Notes: a model not told the origin generated them from the letters alone. A DNA stretch of 64,000 bases from Sinohyriopsis cumingii (GCA_028554795.2 CM068835.1:59491719-59555718), one strand, 5' to 3'; shown: positions 1 to 12,198, counted from the first letter of the stretch. Numbers and translations: made by a program.

Positions 1-650
1 GCTAGGCACTTAGCATTAAGAGGTTAAGTGTTAGGACTGGTGTCGGGATAATGTGACTGGGTGGGACATCATGCTACATGTCAGGATAATGTGACTGGGT
101 GGGACATCATGTTACATGTCAGGATAATGTGACAGGGTGGGACATCATGCTACATGTCAGGATGATGTGACTGGGTGGGACATGATGCTACATGTCAGGA
201 TAATGGGACTGGGTGGGACATCATGCTACATGTCAGGATAATGGGACTGGGTGGGACATCATGTTACATGTCAGGATAATGGGACTGGGTGGGACATCAT
301 GCTACATGTCAGGATAATGGGACTGGGTGGGACATTATGTTACATGTCAGGATATTGGGACTGGGTGGAACATCATGCTACATGTCAGGATAATGTGACT
401 GGGTGGGACATCATGTTACATGTCAGGATAATGTGACTGGGTGGGACATCATGCTACATGTCAGGATAATGTGACTGGGTGGGACATCATGTTACATGTC
501 AGGATAATGGGACTGGGTGGGACATCATGCTACATGTCTGCATCATGATGCCCCAGTGCTGGACATCACTATAAACTGCCACATTGCAGACATCATAGTG
601 ATATGACTGGATTTTTTTAAAAAGCTATGTTAAAAATCCTAATTACACAC
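1..650 (+). mobile_element. SINE-A copy with internal minisatellite expansion
   Basis: The left end (cttagcattaagaggtta...) and the right part (gtctgcatcatgatgcccca to aaatccta + (CA)n) match the body and tail of the full-length SINE at 18614-18928. Between them the segment gtcaggataatgtgactggg is repeated. The tRNA-like head lies left of the window or is missing. Confidence 0.85.
40..540 (+). repeat. 38-bp minisatellite, 13 units, inside SINE-A
   Basis: The core gactggg (once gacaggg) recurs every 38 bp from 54 to 510. Units are nearly identical, varying mainly at gt/gg and gct/gtt positions. One unit corresponds exactly to a single-copy segment of the other SINE-A copies. Confidence 0.95.
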
Positions 651-800
651 ACACAAATCAAAGACCTGGCAAGTTCAATACTTACACCGTATTTTTGACC
701 AAGTGAATAACATCAATCGAAGTTGACACAGCCGACAACACTAAAACAATACTTCCATCTATATGAGCACAAATAAAACACCTGTCGAGATTAATCACTT

Positions 801-1088
801 TTGCCATGTTTTCATTTGAGTGCTCAACATCAAAAGAAGCCGACAACTCCAACAGTACTAGATCATTCGGTTATTAAAGTACATATGAATAATTTCTTAC
901 TTAAACCACTGTCTATCAAGTTGCATCATCAGTACTTTCTGACGATCATGGCATTAACACAGTGGCTTATGAGTGGTAAAATTCAGCTAGACTCCCCCAC
1001 GCTGAAATGGATAATTGCAGCTCACACAACAATGAGTGAAGGATTAGACCTAATTATCATTGGTTTTGAGAAAGCTGGACTTGTTTAA
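801..1088 (+). pseudogene. Possible decayed pogo-class transposase C-terminal fragment
   Basis: This 95-codon frame ends LKWIIAAHTTMSEGLDLIII then GFEKAGLV. That resembles the pogo/CENP-B-like pattern 'WI..AW..i..e.i.ksF...Gi'. No inverted repeats or catalytic motifs are visible around it, so it may be chance. Confidence 0.25.
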
Positions 1089-1839
1089 TTCAGTACTTTG
1101 GGGATTACCTGAAAAGCATTTGTGGGTACCATGAGACTTGATTGACACAATGTTGATACAGTGGCTTTGTCCAAATATCTGTGAAGTGTGAGCTTTAATA
1201 CCCTGCTGTAATTAGTGTATATACATAGTGTTTCATTAATAAGAGTGTTTCAAGAAATAGTTTTAGTATTTACAGGATTGTTAGTTCTTTTTGGATTAAA
1301 AATGAATGGATAAATTGAAATGCTCTAGCCTTTCAGACAACAACAGTTGTGCTCGAATGAAGGATCAATTTGAATAAGTATTCAATTTAATTTTCATATA
1401 CTGCTGTTTTGTATTACTTTTTCTTTCGTTTTCAGTATTACTATTGTTTGGATATCTTTTGCTTTTTCTCTGTTTTCTCTCTATCCTTACTTACCTCATA
1501 TATCGATTTGAGGCAGTGACTGTAAAATTACAGCCACTGAATACCTTACCGAACATGTGCATTGAAACAATATAAAATGATTTTTAATTCTTGTTTCAAA
1601 AGGTTAAAATAAAAGATAAAACAAACATGTAAAAGCTAATATTTAATTACCAGACTACAGTACTGACCTTGATTTATCATCTCTGTTACTCTATGAATGA
1701 AACACTAAGAAAACGGGGGAGGGGTGCGTCATCCTATTTGGCTCATTTTTCATTTGGGATTTAAATTTGTGGTTTGGTGCAACAACGAAAAACCACAAAA
1801 ATTGGTCACCCACAAAAATCGATGATACTACAGTATACA

Positions 1840-2022
1840 TGGGGCAGTAATGTGTGTTCAATACACATGTGTGTATTCAGTACACAAGTGTATGTTCAAT
1901 ACACAGGTGTGTTCAATACATTAGTCTGTGTTCAGTGCACACGTGTGCATTCAATGCACAAGTGTGTATTCAGTACACAAGTGTGTGTTAAGTACACAAG
2001 TGTATGTTCAATACACAAGCAA
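1840..2022 (+). repeat. Palindromic ~19-bp tandem array (TGTGTATTCAGTACACA-type)
   Basis: About nine units of the form gtgtgtattcagtacacaa. Each unit is itself an imperfect palindrome (tgtgtattcagtacaca), so both strands look alike and the array could fold into multiple hairpins. Confidence 0.8.
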
Positions 2023-2594
2023 CCTAATACCACTTCCGTTCTTCAGTTTGTTCTACAAGAGGGGGGAGAGTGGTACTCCTGAGAGTGCCATTTGTGGACT
2101 TTACATTCAACATATTTAGCCAGGTGGATACAGCATACTGGTTTATTGTCAAGCCCACATTAATAGTGACAGCAAAACATAGCAGTCACTATTCCAAAGT
2201 CAGAAGAGGTCAGAAAACAGGTAGTCAGGAAGGCAAACCATATGCTTGCCTACTAACCCAGGACAACACACACACACTGAGAGAGGATGTCCAGTTTTGA
2301 CCCAGTTTGTCTTCCTGGAAGCTATCCCAAACAAAAGGACTACAAGAGATCATGAAATATTGTTGTACCTGGCCATAAACAAAGCACTCATATTCCTTCA
2401 CAGAAAGTCAAATCTGTAGTCATACGCTAGGTCTTTAGAAGATCAGAGTTATAGGAGAATATACATTTACTGATAACAGAAGGTTAAAATTAGTTGTTAA
2501 TGGATGGAGTGAATGTTGTTTCCTTTCTCATAAAATAGTCAAAAAATCATTTTATATCCAGTGACAGCAAATGTAACAAGTTTCTCTAATTATT

Positions 2595-3050
2595 TTTGAT
2601 AGGTATTGCTAAGTATCAACATTGTGCTTTTACCAAAAGGCTTCTTGTGACATTTAATTGGTCCTTAATGGACATGGTGCAAATCTGATATCCATTATGG
2701 CCTCCATGGCAGCCGTCTTGAAAATCATGTTATCAGTACTCCTTCAAAACAGAAAGTCATTTCAATATGGGGTTTTCACCAGAGCACATCTTAGCAATCT
2801 GATGTCCAATATGGCCACCTGATGACCAGCTTGAAAATCTAGCTATTGCTACTCCTCAAATGGAAAGTCATTTTGAAATGGAGTTTTCATCAGAAGAATT
2901 GTTTTGATGTCTTGTTGGTCCTAATTGAAAATATAAATTAACTCATTTCAAAATATTTGATCCTCCCAAATGAATGACCATGTCAGCATGGGGTTTTCAC
3001 AAGTAGACTTCTTATTGTATCTAGTTCATCCTAAATGAAAATGGTGCCAG
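2595..3050 (+). repeat. Decayed units of the ~140-bp dispersed tandem repeat
   Basis: Shares with 21960-23090 the order: 'tggtcctaaatgaaaatggtgc', a 'gatgtccaatatggccacc' stretch, 'cttgaaaatc', 'ttatcactactcctcaa', 'aaagtcatatcagcatggggttttcacca', 'gacttcttatgatgtct'. Unit spacing here is about 110-115 bp. Confidence 0.7.
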
Positions 3051-3062
3051 TATGGCTGCCAT

Positions 3063-3306
3063 GGGGGTCCCGAGCGGGTCTAAAGTGCTCACCGTTATGG
3101 ACCTTTGCCATCTCACCTCTGTCTGCATGGGTTCAAGTCTCAGGTACAGCCATTATGGGTATGTGAGTAAGCTTACCAGTAGCTTCTCGTTGGTCAATGG
3201 TTCTTTGCAGGTTTTGTCTGGGTTCTTCCTCCACCATTGATACTGACCGCCATGTATAGTCTTGTGCTGAAAAATGGCATTATACCTTACAACAACAACA
3301 ACATCA
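3063..3306 (+). mobile_element. SINE-C (tRNA-derived, (AAC)n tail)
   Basis: Begins gggggtcccgagcgggtcta, a degraded Leu/Ser-type tRNA box A region, then tgggttcaagtctcagg (box B). The body is shared with 18948-19197 and 56203-56461 (ccaccattgatactgaccgc, gtgctgaaaaatggcatta), and it ends in (aac)n. Confidence 0.88.
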
Positions 3307-3494
3307 GAAGCCATGAAAAAGTTATTAGGTCACCTTATACTGGGGTACATTATAAAACTGTAGGTACAGCCTAATAACAAGGGATGTTATATCAAAGATC
3401 CTTTTACTAAGCGATCATTTTATCATGAAGAATAAATTATTTATTTTGAATTACACTCATGCAAATTAAAAGTAAAATCATATCTGTTTTCCAG

Positions 3495-3529
3495 ATGCTT
3501 GTACAACTCTGATGGAGACTTTCTGATAG
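3495..3529 (+). CDS. HGD: HGD exon encoding residues ~145-157 (35-bp microexon)
   Basis: After acceptor ttttccag the exon reads CLYNSDGDFLI, the HGD-family segment just before the beta-strand 'VPQKG'. It completes a split Arg codon (one base) and ends one base into the next Val codon at donor gtatgt. The length of 35 bp is 1+33+1, and the phase fits the next exon exactly. This is the most 5' HGD exon visible. The preceding exon (family segment ending in ...MENR) was not found between 1 and 3494 and must lie upstream. Confidence 0.93.
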
Positions 3530-3841
3530 GTATGTTATATGAATAAAAGATGTCTTCTTAGCCACTCAGAATTGTTTTTGCATAATAATATTAGTTCTAG
3601 ACCTCGTAACTCCACCAGAGTTTGTGGAGGGTTTGCACTTAAGGTTTATTATTGATTTTGAGCATTTGCACATAAGGTTTATTGTTGATTTTGAAGTCAA
3701 AAGATTAAAGGACAGAGTCATTGGATCTCAAAGAAAATGGGTTTTGCAGAATAGCTTTTCTTGTAGTGCAAGCTCGCTGACCAAACTTTGTATATGGCTT
3801 GAACTTAGGCTAATAAAGAAACCTACAGATTCGATGATATA

Positions 3842-4146
3842 AAGGCATGGCTTTTAGGGTGTGATTTTACATTGACATACATCATAGAGGCATGGTTATT
3901 AGGGTGTGATTTTATATTGGTATACAGCATAGAGGCATGGTTATTAGGGTGTGATTTTATATTGATATACAGCATAGAGGCATGGTTATTAGAGTGTGAT
4001 TTTATATTGACATAAAGCATAGAAGCATGGCTTTTAGGGTCTGATTTTACATTGACATACAGTATAGAGGCATGGTTATTAGTGTGTGATTTTACATTAA
4101 TATACAGCAGAAAGGTGTGGTTATTAAGATATGGTTTTACATTGAC
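3842..4146 (+). repeat. 45-bp minisatellite, about 6.7 units
   Basis: aggcatgg recurs at 3843, 3888 and 3933 (45-bp spacing), followed by ttattagggtgtgattttat and attgatatacagcat. It lies in the 917-bp HGD intron. The period is divisible by three, which explains the open frame on the minus strand. Confidence 0.93.
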
Positions 4147-4446
4147 AAGAAATTTAATTTATCATAAATCTCAAAATTGAGTTCTGGAAAATATTAGCAG
4201 TAGAAATTTACCAAAATATTATGAGAAATTGCACTTACAATAAGACTCTTAAATTGCCCAAAATTCTTTGAGATTTAAAATCACAGAGTGAGATTGTACA
4301 AGTATGTGTTTTCTAAGATAATGTTTCAACATTATTATTTTAAAGATGTGTTGTATCTTTTAGCATTAACCACCTTCACAAGTTACTTAAACCCCTAAAA
4401 TAGTATACTCTGGGGTAACTTTCCATCAAATGTATTCATTTTGCAG

Positions 4447-4526
4447 TGCCACAGAAAGGTACACTGATGATAACAACAGAGTTTGGGAAGATGAAGGTTG
4501 AACCACAAGAGATATGTGTTATTCAG
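4447..4526 (+). CDS. HGD: HGD exon encoding residues ~157-183
   Basis: Acceptor ttttgcag, donor gtaaat. It encodes [20 protein letters not shown] followed by EICVIQ, a core beta-barrel segment very close to the human protein. It starts by completing the split Val codon and ends in phase 0. Confidence 0.95.
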
Positions 4527-4845
4527 GTAAATGGATTCAAAATAAATTTTGTTGTAACTGCAATATTCAGAATTAATCAGCAGGTCAAGCTGACTTATTT
4601 TGACTTTCAGTCTATTAATGTTTTACTTTTATGTTCAGCTTCATGCATCTACAAAAACATCACGGGTTAGTCTGTCACAAGTGGATAAACACTTTTATAG
4701 TTACATATTTGAATATGTTTAACACTTGTTGATTTTGGGATGAGCCATAATAGATTCCTGATCTAGCTCTTCAGGCTTTACATCAACACTTGACTTGTGG
4801 ATAAATTTCATCTTTTTTTGTTGCTATTACTTATTATATTTACAG

Positions 4846-4945
4846 CAAGGTATTCGGTTCAATGTGGAAATATCAGAGGATTCCAGAGGCTATGTTTTGG
4901 AAGTCTACAATGGACATTTTACTCTGCCCTACTTGGGACCTATTG
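4846..4945 (+). CDS. HGD: HGD exon encoding residues ~184-217
   Basis: Acceptor ttatatttacag, donor gtaagt. It reads QGIRFNVEISEDSRGYVLEV and continues YNGHFTLPYLGPI, with one base of a split Gly codon at the end. The 100 bp are 33 codons plus 1. The preceding intron is only 319 bp, the shortest in the window. Confidence 0.95.
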
Positions 4946-5044
4946 GTAAGTCTAAATTGAGTTAATTGCACAGTAATCTGCATTATTGAAGAAACAACAA
5001 AACAAAACAATAAAGACCGGGTAGTAATGATTGATTGCATCAGG

Positions 5045-5160
5045 TGCTTTTTTGGCTTCATGGTTAGTGTGTCATACCTGTACCGTAAAGGGTGCAGGTT
5101 CAAATTCTACCATTGGATAAACCTGGATTGGATGTCATGGTGTATCCTTGTCTTGGCTGA
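5045..5160 (+). mobile_element. SINE-D (tRNA-like head) whose 3' end is tandemly expanded
   Basis: Box-A-like ggcttcatggttagtgtgtc, box-B-like ggttcaaattc (5097-5107), then ctaccattggataaacctgg and a body ending cttggctgaaaaacacc. Related 3' ends occur at 25110-25275, 40010-40115 and 63172-63345. Confidence 0.7.
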
Positions 5161-5750
5161 AAAACACCAAATAGCCAACTTGTGTAGTGGTGCTGCAAAA
5201 CACCAAATAACCAACTTGTGTAGTGGTGTCACAAACACCAAATAACCCACTTGTGTAGTGGTGCTGCAAAACACTAAATAGTCTACTTGAGTATTGTTGC
5301 CACAAAACACCAAATAACCAGCTTGTGTAGTGGTGCTGCAACACACCAGATAACCAACTTGTGTAGTAAGGCTTCAAAACACCAAATAACCAGCTTATGT
5401 AGTGGTGCCACAAACACCAAATAACCAACTTGTCTAGTGGTGCCACAAAACACCAAATAATCAATTTCAGTAGTGATGCTGCAAAACACCTAATAGCCAA
5501 CTTGTGTAGTGGTGCCACAAACACCTAATAACCAACTTGTCTAGTGGTGCCACAAAACACCAAATAATCAATTTCAGTAGTGATGCTGCAAAACACCTAA
5601 TAGCCAACTTGTCTAGTGGTGTCACAAAACACCAGATAATCAATTTGTATAGTGATGCTGCAAAACACCTAATAGCCAACTTGTGTAGTGGTGCCATAAA
5701 ACAACAAATAACTTGTGTCATGGTGCTGCAAAACACCAAACCAAACCAAA
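5157..5750 (+). repeat. 36-bp minisatellite, about 16 units, built from a SINE 3' end
   Basis: The unit is aaacaccaaataaccaactt + gtgtagtggtgctgca; ccaact recurs at 5175 and 5211. The array starts directly at the 3' end of SINE-D and finishes in caaaccaaaccaaat, an (AACC)-type tail. The single-copy version of the unit is the 3' end of related SINEs (for example 40060-40110). Confidence 0.92.
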
Positions 5751-8700
5751 TCAGTGGATTATATCAAGGAGGATATTTTGCATTCAGTGATTGGATAGAG
5801 ATATTGCATGAGTAATCATTTGACATATAATTTATGAAAGGAGTTTAAAAGATTCCAAAACATTGAAAGTGTTTGTCGCATAGTAAATGAACACAAAGTA
5901 GTACTGTTTATCTCAAAATAAATTAGTTCAGCTTTTTTAAATGAATTATCAAGAAAGTTGACAGCGACTTTACAGTATATTTTGTATGCGTTGGATTTTT
6001 AGCTTTTATGTCATTAAGATATGATATTCCACACCATTAGTATACAACGTTTAAATAATGTTTGAGATATCACATTGATGATGGTATGTGATGGATAGAC
6101 AGAACTATCCATTTTGTTCCAAGTCAACAGAGAGAACTCGTCTGATATGGCATAGGAATATGTAGAGGCCATCAGGCCAAGATGCATGTTCCTATACTGT
6201 GTCGAACAAGTTCTTTCTCCCAACTTGGAACAAAACATTTATGTGGTTTTGTATTTATTACATATCCTCTTTTTATTCATATATTCTTTTTACTTTTTTT
6301 AAATGTGTACTTTTAAACAAAATTGATTGAGCATTTAGCATTTTATGAAAGATACTGTACAACCCCCTAATAAAGTCATGTGCGTAAGTGTTGGTAGGCT
6401 TAGATATATATGCTGTGCATTTGCATCATCAGTCTGCATTATAGGCATGGTGATTTACTCTTTAGCTTTGAATTTTTAGAATGTTTTATGTGGCATATGA
6501 ATGGATTTAAACTGCAGTCACAGGCAAGTGGATTTGTTTCTTCTGAATGGAACATAGGTTTTAAACCAGTAGCTGATTGTTTTGTTTTTTTTTTTATTAT
6601 ACATGCTCTAATTCCTAACAGATTTCAGGGCAAAGTTTAGACTAGCAATAATTAAATTCATTCAGATTTAATACAGAAAGCTCATTTACTTACAGTACTT
6701 TCAAACTCTCAATTTTTGTGTTATCATACCAAGAAATTATTGATACATTGAACATAAAGCTGTTAATGTAATCAGTCATGTATTTTCAAGAAAATGAAGA
6801 CTGTATGTTTCTAACATATGGATTACATTTGTAATATTTATTTTCATATTCATTTGGATATTTTTAATAAGAAAATTCGAAATAATTTTGTGCATTTCTG
6901 TTCTCTTTATTTTCTACCTGAATGGTTGCAAGAATTTAAAATGTAAATAAACATTCACTTTCCTGCCGGTTCAAACCGTAGCTGTGTCTTACCAAAGACT
7001 TTCAAAATGGTACTAACAGCTGCCTCACTTGGCACTCAGCATGAAGAGGTTAGTGTTAGGATTGATCGGCCTGGTTTCAAGATAATGTGACTGGGTGGGA
7101 CATCATGCTACATGTCTGTGGCATGTCCCAGTGCTAAACATCACTATAAACTGTCACACTGCAGACATCGTAGCGATATGACTGAAAAATTGTTAAAGCT
7201 ACGTTAAAAATTTAAATTACACACACACACGTACACTTTCTTGCATGTGCTCCAGTGATGAAAAAGTCATCATTCTAACATAATTCCTCCAAATTTACAT
7301 CACAGTCAAAACAGCTGCTGCTCTCTGCAATTCATCTACCTATATGTTGCAAATGTTTGGCAGTTTTAACCTCCGATTTACTTAACAAATTTTTTATTCA
7401 TCAGTAACATAAATGGACAAATTGAAAGTTCCTCCATTTAAAATTCTTCTTAAAAATATTTTAAAGAATTCCAAAGACCATATTTTTGAAACTCTGAAGA
7501 TGAACTGAACTTTAGGTTAGTTTGGTATATAATATATAATTGCATTTGCATTGTGGAATGTTTCTTATCTGTCATCATTGCTGCAGCTGGGAATGAGATT
7601 TATGGGTGCATGGTTCAGAAATTTCTCCAGTTTCTTAGACCGTTTTTATTAAGGTTGTTTCACCCAGAATTCAGCACTTTGTAGCAGTTAGCCTACTCAT
7701 TTAAAGATGAAATGCTATAGCCATAGTTATTGCCCCTTAATTATCTGTCTATAGCTCTGTTGTAACTATCAAGAGTATCTGGTTCCAGGTACAAACCATC
7801 AGGTTTCATTATTCATTAATGTAGCCAGGTAGGCACCAATTTAAGTGTCTAATTAATCATGGGGTATAGTTTTCTCCAAAGATGGTGGTATTTTTAACGA
7901 TGCCTTAAATCTCTGACATGACTTACAGAATCTTTCTTACTTTGTTTTTTTTTAACGTTTAATGGCATCTATCTGTTTGGTGTCACTTTGCATGTCAGCC
8001 ACAACTGAGAACTCACTGGCAAAATTTTGTCCAAGATATTGTTTTATGGTGGTAGATGTTGCAAAATGCCCATAAACTTCCTGTGTGTTGACATTTTTGA
8101 ATAATTTAAAATGTAAAGCGTTAGATAAATCCCAATATTTTATAAGTATATTATTGAATAATATTTCAAGCTGTAAAGGTAGTTCCAGGCTTGGTGTACC
8201 ATATGCAAGTTTGGTTGTGCAATACAGAATCACAGATTGATTATCAAACACAAGATCAGATAGGTTAGATTAAATATTAAGTAATAGTACAGAATTTATG
8301 AAAGATCAGTGCAAAAGTAAAGACTGCAGAAGTGTACAGAGGGTCAGGGAATTATTCTTCAAAGCTGTATGTTGAGTGATCTGCCAAGGAATTTTTCCCA
8401 AAGCATTTATTTTCTTTTAGAGTAAATAATCAAATCTTTTGTTACTGAAAATGACTTAAAATTACAAGTATCAAACTTGAAATGCTGTACAACAGTGATC
8501 TGTTGACATCTTTAATTCAAAGCAGTCTAGTATTAGGACTCTGTGGTCTTACACTAAGCAAAAGAAAATGAAAACCAACAAGTTTTGTAAAATTCAACAA
8601 ATAATTTATTTCCCTAGAATACAAAGTGAAAATGTAAAAGAAACTTACAGTATTGTGAATTCAGTCCCATAATCCTAAGAGTTCTATCACAAGTGAGAAA

Positions 8701-9728
8701 GTATAGTGTTTCAAATGAATTCCAGTATTGATTGTGCAGATGTGCTAGTAGTCTTGGATGAGCTGATGTGCTAGCAGTCTTGATGTATCACATTGATGTA
8801 ATCCTGAATTTCCTTGAATGAATTAACAATAATAAAAAAAAATGTTTTTGTCCAAAATGTCAGTGAGCACTTTACAATTCCAGTGAACAGTATTTTAATA
8901 ATTCCTCTTAAGTTATATCTGAACACAAGTAACAGTGAATTTAGAGACTTAAAGTAGGAATGAAATAATTTTGTTTACTTTAAATTTATATAAAAACCTA
9001 AGACACAATAAGATGATGAGAATGTGGTTCATTTTCCCATCAAATTTGTAAACAAGTTTCTCTTCTAGAATATTCTAAGGCTAGACCTTGAATTCAAATG
9101 TCAGTAAACAACTTATATATAACTTAACAAATAAGACAAGACAAAAAAAGCAGTTATGCCTTCTAGAATCTTTTGAGGTCCAAAGGCCATGTCAGCATGT
9201 GTACTTTATCTTAAAAAGTTCAATCTGCAATCATTGATAAAAGTTAGCTTTGTAATAAGTTGTTTACAATTGACCCTTACAATCTGTTGACAGATGTTAA
9301 ACACAGATATAGATATACATAACGCTGACCCAAAAGAATGTTGAATAAACTGTAATATCAAATATATAGGCTGTTATGTTCAATAATACTTGATCATTTA
9401 TGGTGTTCATTTCAGATTATTGTCACATAAATGGAGTTCAGACAAATGCATTAATACTGGTTGTAGAACTCGCTATGAAACCGTTAGAAATGCATTTTAG
9501 GAGGTATATTCACATTTTCAGTTTTATATGTGATCTTGGAAAGCCTTGATCTTTTTTGAACTCTCAGGTTTTTCTTGACTCTCACACAAAATTAAAAAGT
9601 CAACATATGACTTTGGGATATGAAATTCATTGTTGTAAGTATCAGCACTATTTTTAGCTAATTTCTTCAGTCTCGATTTGAGCAATCGCTTACTTTATGT
9701 AATAAATATCTTGCCATCTTTTTCTCAG
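5751..9728 (+). other. Rest of the 4.8-kb HGD intron
   Basis: Apart from the SINE-A fragment at 6961-7235 and short (CA)n, I see no gene or named repeat. The open frames at 6014-6238 (minus) and 7952-8251 (minus) have no recognisable domain. Confidence 0.6.
6961..7235 (+). mobile_element. SINE-A, 5'-truncated
   Basis: Starts at a box-B-like ggttcaaaccg, then cataccaaagact-type, gcactcagcatgaagaggtt, gtgactgggtgggacatcat (a single unit of the 38-bp segment), ctataaactgtcacactgca, and ends gttaaaaatttaaatt(ac)n. Confidence 0.88.
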
Positions 9729-9847
9729 GTGCTAATGGTCTAGCCAATCCACGTGATTTTTTAACTCCAAAAGCATGGTATGAGGACCAAACTGTGGAGT
9801 ATACAGTCATTGGCAAGTTCCAGGGTCACCTTTTCCAAGCCATTCAG
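9729..9847 (+). CDS. HGD: HGD exon encoding residues ~217-258
   Basis: Acceptor tttttctcag. It completes the split Gly and reads [20 protein letters not shown] then [19 protein letters not shown]. It is 39 codons against 41 in human, with two residues missing in the variable loop after YED. The donor is gtttgc, a GT site with a poor match to consensus beyond the first two bases; the exon end is fixed by phase and homology. Confidence 0.93.
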
Positions 9848-11160
9848 GTTTGCTTTACAATTTAATCAACATTTGTCAGATATCCCCGAATGCCAATGCA
9901 GAATATTTTGTTTCCAATTCAGAAGATCCAGTGCAGGAGATTTTCTTAATAGTTATCTGATATTCCAGTTTGTTAGTGCAAAATATTTGTATTTCAATTT
10001 CAGAAGTTTTATCCAGTGTAGCAGATATTTGTATCAATAGACTTGACTATTATTTTTATGTTCCCACTGCTGGTTTGTACAAAAATTAGGTTTGTACAAA
10101 AAGACCAGTTTACAAGGTCCAGTTTCAGAACAATTTAAAGAAAAATAACCACAATCACTGTTTCCAAAAAAAAAATTATATAGCAATAAAGATATACATT
10201 CATTAAACATGAAAAAGTATTTACATTTGAATGTCACATATTTTAGCATATGAAATCATTTCTGATTTACTCCTTTTCCTGTATAACAACCTAAATTTCT
10301 TTTCAGACATTTAAACCTATTTTGTGAGTGATCTGCTCTTTTTCACTGCCTTCAGTTACAATAATTATTTTCTCCAGCCTTAAAATTTGTCATTTTTTTA
10401 GTTGTAGGATTGTTCATTGTTATTAAGGTTCTAGGTGTTAGCATTATTTGTGCTCAGTTGTAGTATCAAACATAATGACGGTTTTGACTGGGCTTTGGGA
10501 AAATATGAAAAATCTGTGCATGTGCATTGCATATCTAACAATTAATGAAACTAAAATAAACAGTTATCTCATCCAGAAACATAACCATTTACTCAGAGAC
10601 AAAAGTCAACGGCTTCATTCAAAGAAGACATACAGGGATTAACTCTATAAACAAAGTGTGTAACCTGGTCACACCAACTTAAATAGATGACAGTTTTGTG
10701 ATTGGGATGTAATCACTTAACATTGGGAGAAAAAACAACAAACATCTGATGTATTGAACATTATCAATTGATTCACTCTTGCTGGTTTAATAGACAATGA
10801 CCTTATTCACCCACCCACCCAGGCAATACAGGTAAACTTTAATGACAACCAATATGCATGACCACTACATCAATTTTGGCACTAAAATGGCAATTTGTGA
10901 CATGTACATTAGCCTGGGTACAGACTGTAGCATCCATCACCGGTAGCCACAATCCTTTTTGTTTTGTTTTTTTATTATTATTCCTTTTATGTTTTTTATC
11001 AGAACAATCGTTGCTAATCAAGTGGTCGTTGTAACAATTGATTACATATAGGTCAGTGGTGTCTATGTTCTTGTGATACAGTTGTTCATAGTAATGCTGG
11101 ATCCTACTCTCACAGATGATGTACAGATAAGGTTGGGAGCAGGCCTAGTGTGGGAATAAT

Positions 11161-11262
11161 TAGTCTGGTTCCCTGCTTTGTATGTTCCTTGCTTTGCTCC
11201 CACCAAAACAAATAGTGGAGAACAATGCAGGGAGCATACAAAGCAGGGAACCAGACCAGGGA
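11161..11262. mobile_element. Foldback MITE-like palindrome (GGTTCCCTGCTTTGTATG arms)
   Basis: The left arm tagtctggttccctgctttg tatg... is complementary to the right arm catacaaagcagggaaccag a across a ~40-bp spacer. Relatives occur at 51626-51700 and 54335-54400. Confidence 0.75.
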
Positions 11263-11991
11263 ATAATCTACATATACTTTAGTCTGGTTTACAACAAAAA
11301 CTATAAAACAACATAAGCATACCTACAAAGTTTCAGATATCGGTAGCCAGCCTATTTTTTTTTTAATGGTATGAGCGGTCCTTACAGGGATTAAATAAAG
11401 GTCAGTGGAGTTTATCCTCGTATTTGCTATGCAATCATTCATAGCAGTGTCGAAGTGCATATTTTGCCAAGACATCGCGGTTGCTGGTCGCGTTCAGCAG
11501 GTGGTCACTCAACACAGAGTATTGATATAATAAAATCGATCCATGCATTATGATTGTGTTTGGAAATGACAGGTGGTCGCTCATAGCACAGGTTGCTCAT
11601 AGCAGTTTTTATTGTTCTTGACCAAGGCAAATGAAATTCAGAAGACATGTTTCTATTAATATGTGTATGACATGGTTTGATTATCATGCCATTTGAATAA
11701 GTTTAGGATTTTAGATTTACTAGTTTTCCTTCCTTTGAACTTGTACTTTTTCATTGCAGACCTTGCTACATGATTAAATAGAAATAATTTCAATGTGTGT
11801 GTGTGTGTGTGTATACACATATGCATATTTAAATGACCTGATTAGAGTTATGTGTCATAAAACAGTTTTTGCAAGCTTTGTCAAGTTCGTTGTTTTGGGT
11901 TTTTTTCAGAACTTAAAACTAATTTTGTATCTGAAGTGGAGGCATATGTTTTACAAACACAAATCTGATTTCTTTTCATTACCATGTACTA

Positions 11992-12198
11992 CCATATATA
12001 CTCCCTTAAAGGTCAAGTCCAACTGCAAACTGTACAAACTCAGATTTCCTGTTGCATTATGTTCTTTCAGATCTGGGTCTATGTGGTTGGTTAGGAGTAA
12101 TCAGTAGAACAAACAACATAGATCCTGATGCACCAGCACATAATGTGTCAGATGATCAGAGTCAATGTTGTTTGCATTTGGACTCAACCTATAACAGA
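11992..12198 (+). mobile_element. Double-hairpin palindromic MITE, copy 1
   Basis: The ends aagtccaactgcaaac and gtttgcatttggactc are inverted repeats. Inside are two separate palindromic blocks (cagatttcct...agatctgggtctatg and gatcctgatgcaccagcaca...) separated by taggagtaatcagtagaa. The same design recurs at least six more times in the window. Confidence 0.82.

Larger units (their letters stand above)
651..3062 (+). other. HGD intron sequence upstream of the first visible exon
   Basis: No exon of the missing HGD N-terminal part was recognised here. Contents are the possible transposase fragment at 801-1088, the palindromic array at 1840-2022, decayed ~110-140-bp 'catggggttttcacc' repeat units (2595-3050), and otherwise featureless AT-rich sequence. 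Confidence 0.6.

Noticed and set aside
2190-2222. Possible upstream HGD exon ending ...SEN before a GT at 2221
   Set aside because: A stop lies just upstream in frame, there is no acceptor, and the preceding residues do not match HGD.
3052-3240. 62-codon open frame
   Set aside because: Sense reading of a SINE-C copy.
5157-5750. CRISPR-like array
   Set aside because: Units are contiguous and degenerate without unique spacers, and the genome is eukaryotic.
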